A stretch of DNA of 64,000 nucleotides from Bradyrhizobium diazoefficiens (GTDB taxonomy: Bacteria; Pseudomonadota; Alphaproteobacteria; Rhizobiales; Xanthobacteraceae): the NCBI RefSeq assembly GCF_018131185.1, contig NZ_JAFCJE010000004.1, forward strand, positions 186,001 to 250,000. The letters are read 5' to 3'. Both the position numbers and the translations under genes were made by a program. Under the pieces are notes generated by a model. That model was not told where the DNA came from and did not search any database. It was given only the letters and a program-made list of their open reading frames with translations. This document shows, one piece after another, positions 34,370 through 43,687 of the stretch. Within the stretch, counting starts at the first letter, position 1. Every line of letters starts with the position of its first letter.

Positions 34370-36613
34370 TTGCAGAACAGCGGCGGCGGCGCGCGCGCAT
34401 TCCAGAACGCGCGATTGCAGAAGAAATTGATGAAGCAGGCCGACGCCGTCATCGCCGCTGCGGCGAACGCCTATGGTCAGGGCCGGTATGCCGAGACGGA
34501 GGCGCTGTGCCGCGAGATCCTGAAGGCCCTTCCGGATCATGTCGATGCCACGCACCTGCTCGGCATGTGTGCCCACGACGGCCGCCGCCTCGAAGAGGCG
34601 CAGCAGCTGCTCGAGCGCGTGATCGCACTCGATCCGCGCTCGCACGATGCCCATAACAACCTCGCGACCGTGCATTTCGACCTCGGCAATTACCAGGAGG
34701 CGCGGCGGTGCCAGGAGAGGGCGATCGCGCTGAAGCCGAATTTCGTGGTCGCGCTGACCAATCTCGGCAACACGCTGATGCATCTCGGGCTATACGGGCA
34801 GGCGATCGAGCTGCACGAGCGCGCCATCAAATTGAAGCCGGACTACGCCGATGCGTTCTGCAATCGCGGCATGGTCGAGATATTGCTTGGACAGGTCGAG
34901 CGCGCCAAGGAAAGTTTCGATCGCGCCCTGCTGTTCCAGCCGCGTCACGCGGAGGCCATCGTCGGCAGCGGCATGGTCAGCATGGAGCTCCGGCACCACG
35001 AAGAAGCCGCAGCCAAGTTTGCCATGGCGCTGGCGATCAAGCCCGGCGCGCCGAGGATTTTGGCCCAGCGGGGACGGCTCAGCTACGAGCTGCAGCGCCT
35101 GGAGCCGGCGCTTAAGGATTTCGAGGCGGCGCTCGCGGTTTCGCCCAAGCTCGAACTCGCCCTACGAGGGAAGGCGCAGGTCTGCCTCGTCATGGGAAAG
35201 ACCGCGCCGGCGATCGCGGCCGCAACGGCCTTGATCGAGCAAAATCCGCGCTCCGAAATCGGATTGGCGCTGATGGGCTTCGCCTTCTCGACCCAGGGAG
35301 AGATGGACACTGCGATCGAATATCTCGATCGCGCGTTGGCGGTCCGGCCGGACTACGGGGATGCAATCAGGGGGAAAATCTTCTTGCAGGACTACCGGCC
35401 CGAGGCCGATTTCACGGTCCAGCAGGCGGTGCGAAAATCCTGGTGGGATGCGATCGGCTCCAAGCTGCCGCAACGGACGCTGCCGAAGCGACCGCTCGAT
35501 CCGGAAAAGCGGATCGTGGTCGGCTATGTCGCTGCCGAATTCCGGCAGCACTCGGCGGGACTCACGCTGCTTCCGGTGCTACGCAATCATGATCACGCCA
35601 AGTTTGAGATCATCTGCTACTATTCCTGGCCCGGAGCGGATGAGTACACGGCCAAGTTCAAGGAGCTGGCGGACGTCTGGGTTGACGCCTGGGGGCTTTC
35701 GGACGACGAACTCGCCGACCGCATTCAGGCAGACAATGTCGACATCCTCATCGACGTTTCGGGCCACACGACCGGCAACAGGCTGCAGTGTTTCGCGCGG
35801 AAGCCGGCCCCGATCCAGGCCACCGGCTTCGGACACGCGACCGGCACGGGCATGCAGACCATGGACTACGTGCTCGCCGATCCCATTTTCATTCCGCCAT
35901 CGGTCCGGCATTTGTTTGCCGAGAAGATCTACGATCTACCGTGTCTGATCACGATGGAGCCCGTCACCAATCTGCAACCCTCCGAGCTGCCGATGCTCCG
36001 CAACGGCTATGTCACCTTCGGCGTGTTCAACCGAATCTACAAGATCTCGGACGATGCGATCCGTGTGTGGTCGCGCATCATGCGGGAGGTGCCGGGATCG
36101 AAGATCGTCCTCAAGCACGGTTTGCTCGATGACGCCCTGCTGCGCGATAGCCTGGTCGCACGGTTCATCGCGCAGGGCATTGCGGAGGAGGACATCACGT
36201 GCCTCGGCACCACCTCGCGCGACGATCACCTGAAGGCCTTTGACAAGATCGACATTTCCCTCGACACGTTCCCGCAGAATGGCGGCATCAGTACCTGGGA
36301 ATCCCTCTACAAGGGCGTTCCCGTCGTCGCCAAGCTCGGTATCGGCGCTTCCTCGCGTGCCGGCGCCTCGATCGTGGCTGCCGTCGGCCTGGGTGACTGG
36401 GTCGCCGAGGACGACGACGGCTATGTCGAGATCGCCCGCAAGTTTGCCTCACAGCCAGAGCATCTGGCGAAGTTGCGCGCGGGTTTGCCGGCGCAGATCG
36501 CAGCCTCGCCCGCCGGCAATGTCGAGATCTACACGCGCGAGCTCGAAGCAGGTTACCGCCAGTTCTGGCGCGACTATTGCGCTGCCGCCGCGGAATGCGG
36601 CGAGGTCGCGTAG
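34370..36613 (+). CDS. TPR/O-GlcNAc-transferase-like (GT41) protein, copy 2
   Basis: A 747-residue paralogue of the gene before it, with the same layout: TPR array (residues ~20-370) and GT41 domain. It keeps the catalytic-region blocks (DNVDILIDVSGHTTGNRLQC; SLDTFPQNGGISTWESLYKG) but differs in several core places, for example QATGFGHATGTGMQTMDYVL and PVTNLQPSELPM. It starts with TTG (34370), and the 45 bases before it repeat the leader of copies 1 and 3 (GAATCAGCTAGACT... CATCCTCCGGAGAGACA). Duplication with divergence suggests separate acceptors. Acceptor and sugar unknown. Confidence 0.88.
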   Translation: MQNSGGGARAFQNARLQKKLMKQADAVIAAAANAYGQGRYAETEALCREILKALPDHVDATHLLGMCAHDGRRLEEAQQLLERVIALDPRSHDAHNNLATVHFDLGNYQEARRCQERAIALKPNFVVALTNLGNTLMHLGLYGQAIELHERAIKLKPDYADAFCNRGMVEILLGQVERAKESFDRALLFQPRHAEAIVGSGMVSMELRHHEEAAAKFAMALAIKPGAPRILAQRGRLSYELQRLEPALKDFEAALAVSPKLELALRGKAQVCLVMGKTAPAIAAATALIEQNPRSEIGLALMGFAFSTQGEMDTAIEYLDRALAVRPDYGDAIRGKIFLQDYRPEADFTVQQAVRKSWWDAIGSKLPQRTLPKRPLDPEKRIVVGYVAAEFRQHSAGLTLLPVLRNHDHAKFEIICYYSWPGADEYTAKFKELADVWVDAWGLSDDELADRIQADNVDILIDVSGHTTGNRLQCFARKPAPIQATGFGHATGTGMQTMDYVLADPIFIPPSVRHLFAEKIYDLPCLITMEPVTNLQPSELPMLRNGYVTFGVFNRIYKISDDAIRVWSRIMREVPGSKIVLKHGLLDDALLRDSLVARFIAQGIAEEDITCLGTTSRDDHLKAFDKIDISLDTFPQNGGISTWESLYKGVPVVAKLGIGASSRAGASIVAAVGLGDWVAEDDDGYVEIARKFASQPEHLAKLRAGLPAQIAASPAGNVEIYTRELEAGYRQFWRDYCAAAAECGEVA

Positions 36614-36759
36614 GCGGGGCAAGCGCACCAAGCGATTCCTCGGCCGGATATTGCGGTGAGCCCCGGAATATCCCGGAGGGAACTCCGGCCCCGCCGAGCG
36701 GCCGGCTTGACGCACGAATCAGCTAGACTCGCCCCCAGACCATCTTCCGGAGAGACACC

Positions 36760-39000
36760 TTGCAGAGCAGCGCCGGCGCGCGCGCATTCAAGAATGCGCG
36801 ATTGCAGAAGAAGTTGAAGAAGCAGGCCGACGCCATCATCTCCGCCGCGGCGAGCGCCTATGGCCAGGGCAGATATGCGGAGAGCGAGGCGCTCTGCCGC
36901 CAGATCGTGCAAGCCGTTCCGGATCATTTTGACGCCACGCATTTCCTCGGCCTTAGCGTGCAACAGCTCGGGCGCCTCGATGAGGCGCAACAGCTGCTCG
37001 AGCGCGCGGTCGCGATCGATCCGCGTTCGCACGAGGCCCATAACAATCTCGCCGCCGTGCACTTCGTGCTTCAGAAATTCGAGGCCGCCCGCGCGTGTCA
37101 GGAGAAGGCGATCGCGCTGAAGCCGAACTTTGCGCCGGCTCTCGCCGGCCTCGGCAATACCTTGCTCCAGATGAACCTGCCGGGGCAGGCCATCGAACTC
37201 TACGATCGCGCGATCAAGCTGAAGCCCGATTATGCCGATGCGCTCTGCAATCGTGGCCTCGCCGAGCTGGCGCTGGGCCAGTTCGACCGGGCCAGGCAGA
37301 GCTTCGAGCGCGCCCTGTTGTTTCAGCCGCGTCACGCAGAGGCGCTCGTCGGCAAAGGCGTGGTGAACATCGAGCTGAAGCACTACGACGAGGCGGAAGC
37401 CGCGCTCGCAGCGGCGCTCGCGATCAGGCCCGGTTCGGCCAAGGCCCACGCGCACCGCGGCCGGCTCAATTTTGCGCTGTCGCGGCCGGAACAGGCGGCC
37501 GCGAATTTTGATGCGGCACTTGCGCTTTCACCCAGGCTCGAAGTGGCCTTGCGGGGGAAGACGGAAGTTTCGCTGAGCATGGGGAATACCGCGCAGGCGA
37601 TCCTGACCTGCACGGCACTGCTCGAGGAAAATCCGCGCTCGGCGATCGCGCTCGCGCTGCTGAGTGCCTGTTTTGCGAACCAGGGAGAGATCGCAGCCGC
37701 GATCGAGCATCTCGACGCCGCCCTGGCGATCGCGCCGGGCGAGCCGGACCTGATCGCGCGGAAGATCTACTTTCTGGACTTTCTCTCCGACGCGGATTTC
37801 GCGATCCAGCAGGCGGCACGCAAATCCTGGTGGGATGCGATCGGCGCCAGATTGCCGCAAAGGAAGCTCGCACCCCGGCAGTTCGATCCCGACAGGCGGA
37901 TCGTGGTCGGATATGTGTCCGCCGAGTTCTGGTATCACTCGGCGGCGTTCGGTCTGTTACCGGTGCTGCGTCATCACGATCGCGCCCAATTCGAGATCGT
38001 CTGCTATTCGTGCTCGCCGACGCGAGACGAGATGACCGTCAAATTCAAATCGTTGGCGGACGTCTGGGTCGACGCCTCGCAACTCTCGGACGAGGAGCTG
38101 GCCGATCGCATTGAAGCCGACAAGGTCGATATCCTGATCGACGTATCAGGGCATACCACCGGCAACAGGCTTCCTGTGTTTGCCCGCAAGCCGGCTCCGA
38201 TCCAGGTCACGGGTTTTGGGCACGCCACGGGGACCGGCCTGCAGACCATGGACTACGTGCTCGCGGACCCGATCTTCATTCCGGAATCCGCCCGCCACCT
38301 GCTGGCCGAAAAGGTTCATGATCTGCCGTGCCTGATCACGACTGATCCCATCCTTGATGTGCCCGCTTCGGAGCTTCCGATGCTCCGCAACGGCCATGTG
38401 ACCTTCGGCGTCTTCAATCGCATCTCCAAGATCTCGGATGATGCCATCCTGGTGTGGGCGAAGGTGATGCGCGAGGTCAGCGGATCGAAGATCATCATCA
38501 AGCATACGCTGCTTGACGATCCGCTGGTGCGGGACGGTCTTCTGGCACGTTTCGTGGCGCAGGGAATCGCCGAGCAGAACGTCACGTGCCTCGGCTCGTC
38601 CCAGCGCGCCGAGCATCTGCGGGCCTTTGCGAACGTCGACATCTCCCTCGACACCTTCCCGCAAAACGGCGGCGTCAGTACCTGGGAATCCCTCTATGCG
38701 GGCGTTCCGGTCGTCGCCAAGCTCGGCCACGGCGCCTCGTCGCGTGCCGGCGGCTCCATCGTGGCTGCAATCGGTCTCGGTGACTGGGTCGCCGACGATG
38801 ACGAGGGGTATGCCGCGATCGCATGCAAATACGCGGCGCAGCCCGCGCATCTGGCAAAGTTGCGCGCAGATCTGCCGGCTCGGATCGCAGCTTCGCCCGC
38901 CGGCAATGTCGAGATTTACACACGCATGGTCGAGGAGGGTTATCGCCGGTTCTGGCGCGACCGTTGTGCCGCAGCCTCGGAACGCGGCGAGGGCGCGTAG
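36760..39000 (+). CDS. TPR/O-GlcNAc-transferase-like (GT41) protein, copy 3
   Basis: The 746-residue third paralogue; by eye it is closer to copy 1 in the GT domain (VTGFGHATGTGLQTMDYVLA; AEKVHDLPCLITTDPILDVP). The start is TTG at 36760, behind the shared leader and GGAGAGACACC. The TPR units end near residue 360 and the GT41 domain runs to the C-terminus (VEIYTRMVEEGYRRFWRDRC). One variation is FNRISKISDDAILVWAKVMR, where copies 1 and 2 have RIYKISD. It is convergent with cysK, 61 bases away. Confidence 0.88.
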   Translation: MQSSAGARAFKNARLQKKLKKQADAIISAAASAYGQGRYAESEALCRQIVQAVPDHFDATHFLGLSVQQLGRLDEAQQLLERAVAIDPRSHEAHNNLAAVHFVLQKFEAARACQEKAIALKPNFAPALAGLGNTLLQMNLPGQAIELYDRAIKLKPDYADALCNRGLAELALGQFDRARQSFERALLFQPRHAEALVGKGVVNIELKHYDEAEAALAAALAIRPGSAKAHAHRGRLNFALSRPEQAAANFDAALALSPRLEVALRGKTEVSLSMGNTAQAILTCTALLEENPRSAIALALLSACFANQGEIAAAIEHLDAALAIAPGEPDLIARKIYFLDFLSDADFAIQQAARKSWWDAIGARLPQRKLAPRQFDPDRRIVVGYVSAEFWYHSAAFGLLPVLRHHDRAQFEIVCYSCSPTRDEMTVKFKSLADVWVDASQLSDEELADRIEADKVDILIDVSGHTTGNRLPVFARKPAPIQVTGFGHATGTGLQTMDYVLADPIFIPESARHLLAEKVHDLPCLITTDPILDVPASELPMLRNGHVTFGVFNRISKISDDAILVWAKVMREVSGSKIIIKHTLLDDPLVRDGLLARFVAQGIAEQNVTCLGSSQRAEHLRAFANVDISLDTFPQNGGVSTWESLYAGVPVVAKLGHGASSRAGGSIVAAIGLGDWVADDDEGYAAIACKYAAQPAHLAKLRADLPARIAASPAGNVEIYTRMVEEGYRRFWRDRCAAASERGEGA

Positions 39001-39061
39001 ACAGGCCAGACCACGCGGTCCTTGTGGACGCGCGTCCTCGACGCCAGGGGGCGTGTGACGA

Positions 39062-40096
39062 TCACACGAACGGCGGCTTGATGTTGCTGCGCTTCTCCAG
39101 CCACTCCGGCACCGGCAGGTTCTTGGCGCGCATGAAATCCGCGTTGAACAGCTTCGACTGATAGCGGCTGCCGGAATCGCACAGCACGGTGACGACCGTC
39201 TTGCCGGGCCCGAGCTGCTTGGCGAGGCGCATCGCGCCCACGATGTTGATGCCGGTCGAGCCGCCGAGGCACAGGCCCTCGTGCTGGAGCAGCTCGTAGA
39301 TGGCGCTGACGGCTTCGGCGTCGGGAATGAGATAGGCGTCGTCGACCTTGGCCGTCTCGACGATCGCGGTCGCGCGGTTGAGGCCGATGCCTTCCGTGAT
39401 CGAGCCGCCCGGCGTTGCCTTGGCATCACCGGTCCTGAAATATTCGTACATACCGGCGCCGTGCGGATCGGCGCAGGCGATGCGGATGTTCTTGTTCTTC
39501 TCTTTCAGATAGCGGCTGGTGCCGGCGAGCGTGCCGCCGCTGCCGACCGAGCAGACGAAGCCGTCGACCTTGCCGCCGGTCTGCTCCCAGATCTCGGGCC
39601 CCGTGGACTCGTAGTGCGCCTTGGCGTTGTCGAGGTTGTTCCACTGGTCCGCGAACAGCACGCCATTGGGCTCGGTCTTGCGCAGCTCGTCCGCAAGTCG
39701 GCGGCCGACATGCTGGTAGTTGTTGGGGTTGGCGTAGGGCAGGGCGGGCACTTCGATCAGCTCGGCGCCGCACAGCTTCAAGAAATCCTTCTTTTCCTGG
39801 CTTTGCGTCTCCGGGATCACGATCAGCGTGCGGTAGCCGCGAGCACTCGCCACGACCGCGAGCCCGATGCCGGTATTGCCGGCGGTTGCCTCCACCACGA
39901 GACCACCGGGCTTGAGCTCGCCGCGTTTCTCGGCCTCCAGGATCATCCATTTGCCGGCGCGGTCTTTGACCGATTGGCCGGGATTCAAGAACTCGGCCTT
40001 GCCGAGAATGGTGCAGCCGGTCAGTTCCGACGCGCGCTTCAGCTTGATCAGCGGGGTGTTGCCGATGGCTTCGACAACGTCGTTTCGAATGGTCAT
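39062..40096 (-). CDS. cysK: Cysteine synthase A (O-acetylserine sulfhydrylase)
   Basis: A 344-residue PLP enzyme making cysteine from O-acetylserine and sulfide. Schiff-base Lys44 lies in LNPGQSVKDRAG, the substrate loop is EATAGNTGIGLAVVASARGY and the phosphate-binding glycine loop is SVGSGGTLAGTSRYL. The C-terminal serine that contacts the cofactor ring lies in TVLCDSGSRYQSKLF. The start at 40096 gives the usual MTIRNDVVEAIGNTPLIKLK. The ~20 extra C-terminal residues (NADFMRAKNLPVPEWLEKRS) are common in rhizobial CysK. Monocistronic. Confidence 0.93.
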   Translation of the reverse strand: MTIRNDVVEAIGNTPLIKLKRASELTGCTILGKAEFLNPGQSVKDRAGKWMILEAEKRGELKPGGLVVEATAGNTGIGLAVVASARGYRTLIVIPETQSQEKKDFLKLCGAELIEVPALPYANPNNYQHVGRRLADELRKTEPNGVLFADQWNNLDNAKAHYESTGPEIWEQTGGKVDGFVCSVGSGGTLAGTSRYLKEKNKNIRIACADPHGAGMYEYFRTGDAKATPGGSITEGIGLNRATAIVETAKVDDAYLIPDAEAVSAIYELLQHEGLCLGGSTGINIVGAMRLAKQLGPGKTVVTVLCDSGSRYQSKLFNADFMRAKNLPVPEWLEKRSNIKPPFV

Positions 40097-40754
40097 GTCA
40101 GGAAAATCGCTATCAAGGGGTTGATCTGGTTGGCCAGAACCTAGTGCTTGGGAGGGCAAAGGGGAAGGCTTTTGCGCTGCGGCGAAACCGGCTGAAGCAC
40201 CTGTCCAAACAGGGATATTATCGTGTAGCGTGGCCGGCGATTGATGCGCTTGGCTGCGCGGCGGAACATCACTAGAAGGAAATGACTGACCGCCGTCACG
40301 GCACGGAAGATAAGGGTCGTCACCAGCCACTTCACGAGCGCATTTTTCCAGAAGCTAGTCTGGACGATATCTGGGGACGTGGATGTTGGGGCGCGACCCA
40401 GCCGCGGCCTCACGGAGCGCCGCCGCCAGATCGGAAAGCCCCGATGCCGGTGTGGCATCATTATCACATGAAATCTTGGTAAGCTTGTTCACGCCTCCCG
40501 ATGTTTTGGGAATGAAAGAAGTCTCTGCGAGACAGGGACATTCGGCATTTTGATCGATCCGCTCGAGGTTCGTTGGCGCGGCCATCTCGCAACTGCGGGA
40601 CTGTCGCGCTGTTCCGCACCCAGCTAGTATCGATGTCGAGGTTCCGTAGAAAGCATCACGTTGTGAATGAGTTGTCCAAAGCCCCCCGATTGTCCCGCCG
40701 CGAATCGGTTAATCCGGTTGCGCGGCGGCTTGATCTGCCCGGCGGGGGGTGGAT
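40097..40754. other. Divergent intergenic region, cysK / efflux operon
   Basis: About 660 bases with no convincing gene. A reverse frame (40141-40467) has a hydrophobic patch but no start signal or family resemblance. The region presumably holds both divergent promoters. I see no clear inverted-repeat operator for the efflux operon. Confidence 0.4.
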
Positions 40755-42233
40755 GTGACACAGGATGTTCCGGCGATCGCCATGCGGCGGTCCGTAGGTT
40801 CTGCATCCAGGACGCTGCGCGCGGCGCGCTGGCTCGCGGTATTGTGCCTCGCCGCCGGCTCGGGCGCGTGCGTGCTGACCCAGGACCTTCCCGATCCCGC
40901 CCTCGACGTTCCCTCGCACTACAAATACGCGGGCAAGGGCGATGCGCCGCCGTCCTTGGATTGGTGGCGTGGCTTCCGCTCCGCGGAGCTGACGCAGCTG
41001 ATGGAAGAGGCGCAGACCGTCAATCTCGACATCGCCGCCGCCGTCTCGCGCATCGTCCAGGCTGACGCCCAGGCGCGGCAGGCGGGCGCCGCGCTGCTGC
41101 CCAGCGTATCGACGGGCGGATCGGAAACCTATTCGCGCACCTCGGGCGCAAGCTCCTCAGGTCTGTCCATCGGCGGACGCGAGGTCGTCAACTATTCGGC
41201 TTCGTTGAGCGCGAGCTATCAGCTCGACTTCTGGGGCCAGAACCGCGCCGCGCTGCAAACGGCCGAGGAAACGGCCAACGCCAACCGCTTCGATCGCGAC
41301 ACCGTCGCACTGACGACGCTGGCCGCCGTTGCCAACGCCTATTTCCAGGTTCTGGCCTCTCAGGATCGCATCAGGACGTCACAGCGCAACATCGCCAGCG
41401 CCCAGCGCATCCTCGACGCCGTCAGGGAGCGACGCAAGGCCGGCACCGGCACGGATCTCGACGTCGCCCAGCAGGAAAGCGTGCTTGCCAACCAGAAGGC
41501 CCTGGTGCCGCCGCTGCGCCAGACGCTGGACCAGAACGTCAACGCGCTCGCGGTGCTGGTCTCGCGCCCGCCGGAGAGCGTGCGCGTGCACGGCGGCTCG
41601 CTCGACCGGGTCGCGATCCCGCGCGTGACGCCCGGCCTGCCGTCGGAGCTGCTGACGCAGCGGCCGGACATCCGCCGGCAGGAGGCGCAGCTTGCGTCCG
41701 CGACCGCCAACATCGGTAACGCCCGCGCGCAGTTCTTTCCGACCATCCAGCTCACCGGCAATGGCGGCTACCAGAGCGCGGCGCTGGTCTCGCTGTTCCA
41801 GCCGCACGCCGCCTTCTTCCAACTCGTCGGCAGCGCCACGCAGCCGATCTTCGACGGCGGCAGGATCCTCGGCAATTTCGAGCTTGCCAAGGCGCGGCAG
41901 GACGAGTTGCTCCAGACTTACCGCAAGACCATCGTCCAGGCTTTTGCCGACGTCGACAACGCACTGTTCTCGATCAAGCAGACCACGATCAGGCTGCAAT
42001 TGCAGCGCGACGTCGTTGTCGCCTCGCGACGCGCCTTCGATCTCTCAGAGCAGCAACTGCGCGCCGGCACCGCCGACATCGTGACCGTGCTCAACACCCA
42101 ACTGACCCTGTTCCAGGCGGAAGACGCGCTGTGGCAGGCCCAACTCGCACGGCTTCTCGCCGTCGTCAGCCTGTACCAGGCGCTCGGCGGCGGCTGGGAG
42201 CCGCGAATGGAGAAACCGGTCAATGCTCTTTAA
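40755..42233 (+). CDS. RND efflux outer-membrane factor (NodT/OprM family)
   Basis: A TolC-like outer-membrane channel of about 492 residues. The N-terminus has a signal peptide with a cysteine at LAAGSGACVLTQDLPDPA, so it is probably a lipoprotein as in other NodT members, though the lipobox is not perfect. Two OEP repeats follow: TQLMEEAQTVNLDIAAAVSR..LSASYQLDFWGQNRAALQTA, then RRQEAQLASATANIGNARAQ..ATQPIFDGGRILGNFELAKA. The GTG start at 40755 sits five bases after GGGGGG; GTG 40749 and ATG 40782 are alternatives. It is the first of four genes for one tripartite efflux system and overlaps the adaptor gene by 11 bases. Confidence 0.9.
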   Translation: MTQDVPAIAMRRSVGSASRTLRAARWLAVLCLAAGSGACVLTQDLPDPALDVPSHYKYAGKGDAPPSLDWWRGFRSAELTQLMEEAQTVNLDIAAAVSRIVQADAQARQAGAALLPSVSTGGSETYSRTSGASSSGLSIGGREVVNYSASLSASYQLDFWGQNRAALQTAEETANANRFDRDTVALTTLAAVANAYFQVLASQDRIRTSQRNIASAQRILDAVRERRKAGTGTDLDVAQQESVLANQKALVPPLRQTLDQNVNALAVLVSRPPESVRVHGGSLDRVAIPRVTPGLPSELLTQRPDIRRQEAQLASATANIGNARAQFFPTIQLTGNGGYQSAALVSLFQPHAAFFQLVGSATQPIFDGGRILGNFELAKARQDELLQTYRKTIVQAFADVDNALFSIKQTTIRLQLQRDVVVASRRAFDLSEQQLRAGTADIVTVLNTQLTLFQAEDALWQAQLARLLAVVSLYQALGGGWEPRMEKPVNAL

Positions 42234-43650
42234 GCCGGATACGAAGCAGGGCGCGGAAGAGGGGACGGCGAAAAAATCGCGCGGCCGCGGCTTCGTCATG
42301 ACCTTGGTCACGCTCGCCATCCTTGGTGGCCTCGGCTATCTCGGCTGGATCGCCACGCACCAGCAGCAGGCCAACAACCGCAACCAGCGGCCCGATCTGC
42401 CGGTACCCGTGCTGGCGGCGAGCCCGCGGGTCCAGGATGTTCCGGTCTATCTCGACGGCGTCGGCGCGATCCGCGCACTCAACACCGTGACCGTGCGCTC
42501 GCAGGTCGACGGCAAGCTGATCGCGGTCAACTTCACCGAAGGACAGGACGTCAAGAAGGGTGACGTGCTCGGCGAGATCGATCCCGCGATCTATCAGGCC
42601 CAGTACGACCAAGCCGTGGCCAAGAAGGCCCAGGATCAGGCCCAGCTCGCCAATCAGCGCATCGACCTTGCGCGCTATGAGCAGCTCGCCGCCTCCAATG
42701 CCGGCTCCAAGCAGCAGGCGGATACCCAGCGTGCGCTGGTCGCGCAGACCGAGGCGCTGGTCAAGGCCGACCAGGCCGCGATCGACAATGCGGCGGCAAC
42801 GCTGAGCTACACCAAGATTGTGGCGCCGATCTCGGGCCGCGCCGGCCTGCGCCAGGTGGACCAGGGCAACATCGTCCACGCCTCCGACATCACGGGCCTC
42901 GTCGTGATCACGCAGCTACAGCCGATCGCGGTGTGGTTCAGCCTGCCGCAGCAACAGATCATGCGCGTCAATGCGGCCGCGGCGAAGGGTACGCTCGCCG
43001 TCGACGTGTTCGGCAATGACGGCATCACCGTGATCGACACCGGCAAGCTCACCGGCATCGACAACCAGGTCGACCAGACCACCGGCACGCTCAAGCTCAA
43101 GGCGGAATTTCCCAACGCCAACTACCAGCTTTGGCCGGGCCAGTTCGTCAACGTCCGCCTCAAGGTCGAAACCCTGATGCAGGCACTGGTGGTGCCGACG
43201 TCAGCCGTGCAGCGCGGTCCGATGGGCACTTTCAGCTATGTCATCGGGGAGGGCAACGTCGCCTCGGCCAAGCCCGTCACGGTGACCCAGCAGAACGAAC
43301 ATGACGCCGTGATCGCCAGCGGCCTGTCACCCGGCGACAAGGTCGTCACGACCGGCTTTGCCAATCTCTCCGATGGCTCCAAGGTGATCATCGGCCGCGA
43401 CGACCAGACCCCGTCCGCGGATCTCGCGCCGCGCAAGCGCTCGCGGGGGCCTGACGCTCAGAAGAAGGACGGTGCCAAGGAAGGGCAGAAGGAAGGGCAG
43501 AAGGACGGACAGGGCAGGGACGGCGAGTTCCGGGCCAAGCGGAGCAACAGCGAAGGCGACCAGAAGGGACAGACCGGACCTGCACCAGGACCTGCACCAG
43601 GACCTGCACCAAGCCCGGGGGCATCGGGATCTGGAGCCAAGCAGCCATGA
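42223..43650 (+). CDS. RND efflux periplasmic adaptor (MdtA-like)
   Basis: A 475-residue membrane-fusion protein bridging the pump and the channel. Its N-terminal anchor is GFVMTLVTLAILGGLGYLGW. The lipoyl halves are VTVRSQVDGKLIAVNFTEGQ and SYTKIVAPISGRAGLRQVDQ, flanking an alpha-hairpin, then beta-barrel (TGTLKLKAEFPNANYQLWPG) and membrane-proximal domains. After residue ~395 comes an ~80-residue charged and proline-rich tail absent from E. coli MdtA. It is built partly from DNA repeats (KEGQKEGQKDGQ, then GPAPGPAPGPAP). The tail is probably disordered in the periplasm. Confidence 0.92.
   Translation: MLFKPDTKQGAEEGTAKKSRGRGFVMTLVTLAILGGLGYLGWIATHQQQANNRNQRPDLPVPVLAASPRVQDVPVYLDGVGAIRALNTVTVRSQVDGKLIAVNFTEGQDVKKGDVLGEIDPAIYQAQYDQAVAKKAQDQAQLANQRIDLARYEQLAASNAGSKQQADTQRALVAQTEALVKADQAAIDNAAATLSYTKIVAPISGRAGLRQVDQGNIVHASDITGLVVITQLQPIAVWFSLPQQQIMRVNAAAAKGTLAVDVFGNDGITVIDTGKLTGIDNQVDQTTGTLKLKAEFPNANYQLWPGQFVNVRLKVETLMQALVVPTSAVQRGPMGTFSYVIGEGNVASAKPVTVTQQNEHDAVIASGLSPGDKVVTTGFANLSDGSKVIIGRDDQTPSADLAPRKRSRGPDAQKKDGAKEGQKEGQKDGQGRDGEFRAKRSNSEGDQKGQTGPAPGPAPGPAPSPGASGSGAKQP
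43576..43611 (+). repeat. Three perfect 12-base tandem repeats in the adaptor gene
   Basis: GGACCTGCACCA occurs three times in a row and encodes the G-P-A-P units of the adaptor's tail. The unit is a multiple of three, so copy-number change keeps the frame. About 90 bases upstream a second 12-base unit (GAAGGGCAGAAG) is repeated. Confidence 0.85.
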
Positions 43651-43687
43651 TCCCGACAACAGCCGCTTGACGCGGCAGGCAGATCCC

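Noticed and set aside
32022..39000. The three TPR/GT41 genes as an assembly duplication artefact
   Set aside because: The copies differ throughout at many codons and in their intergenic DNA, so they are genuine diverged paralogues.
40141..40467. 108-codon reverse frame with a hydrophobic segment between cysK and the efflux operon
   Set aside because: No ribosome site, no family resemblance, very basic flanks; judged chance.
43576..43611. Tandem repeats as a CRISPR array
   Set aside because: Units are 12 bases, contiguous, without spacers, and lie inside a coding sequence. No other regularly spaced repeats or cas genes were seen in the window.
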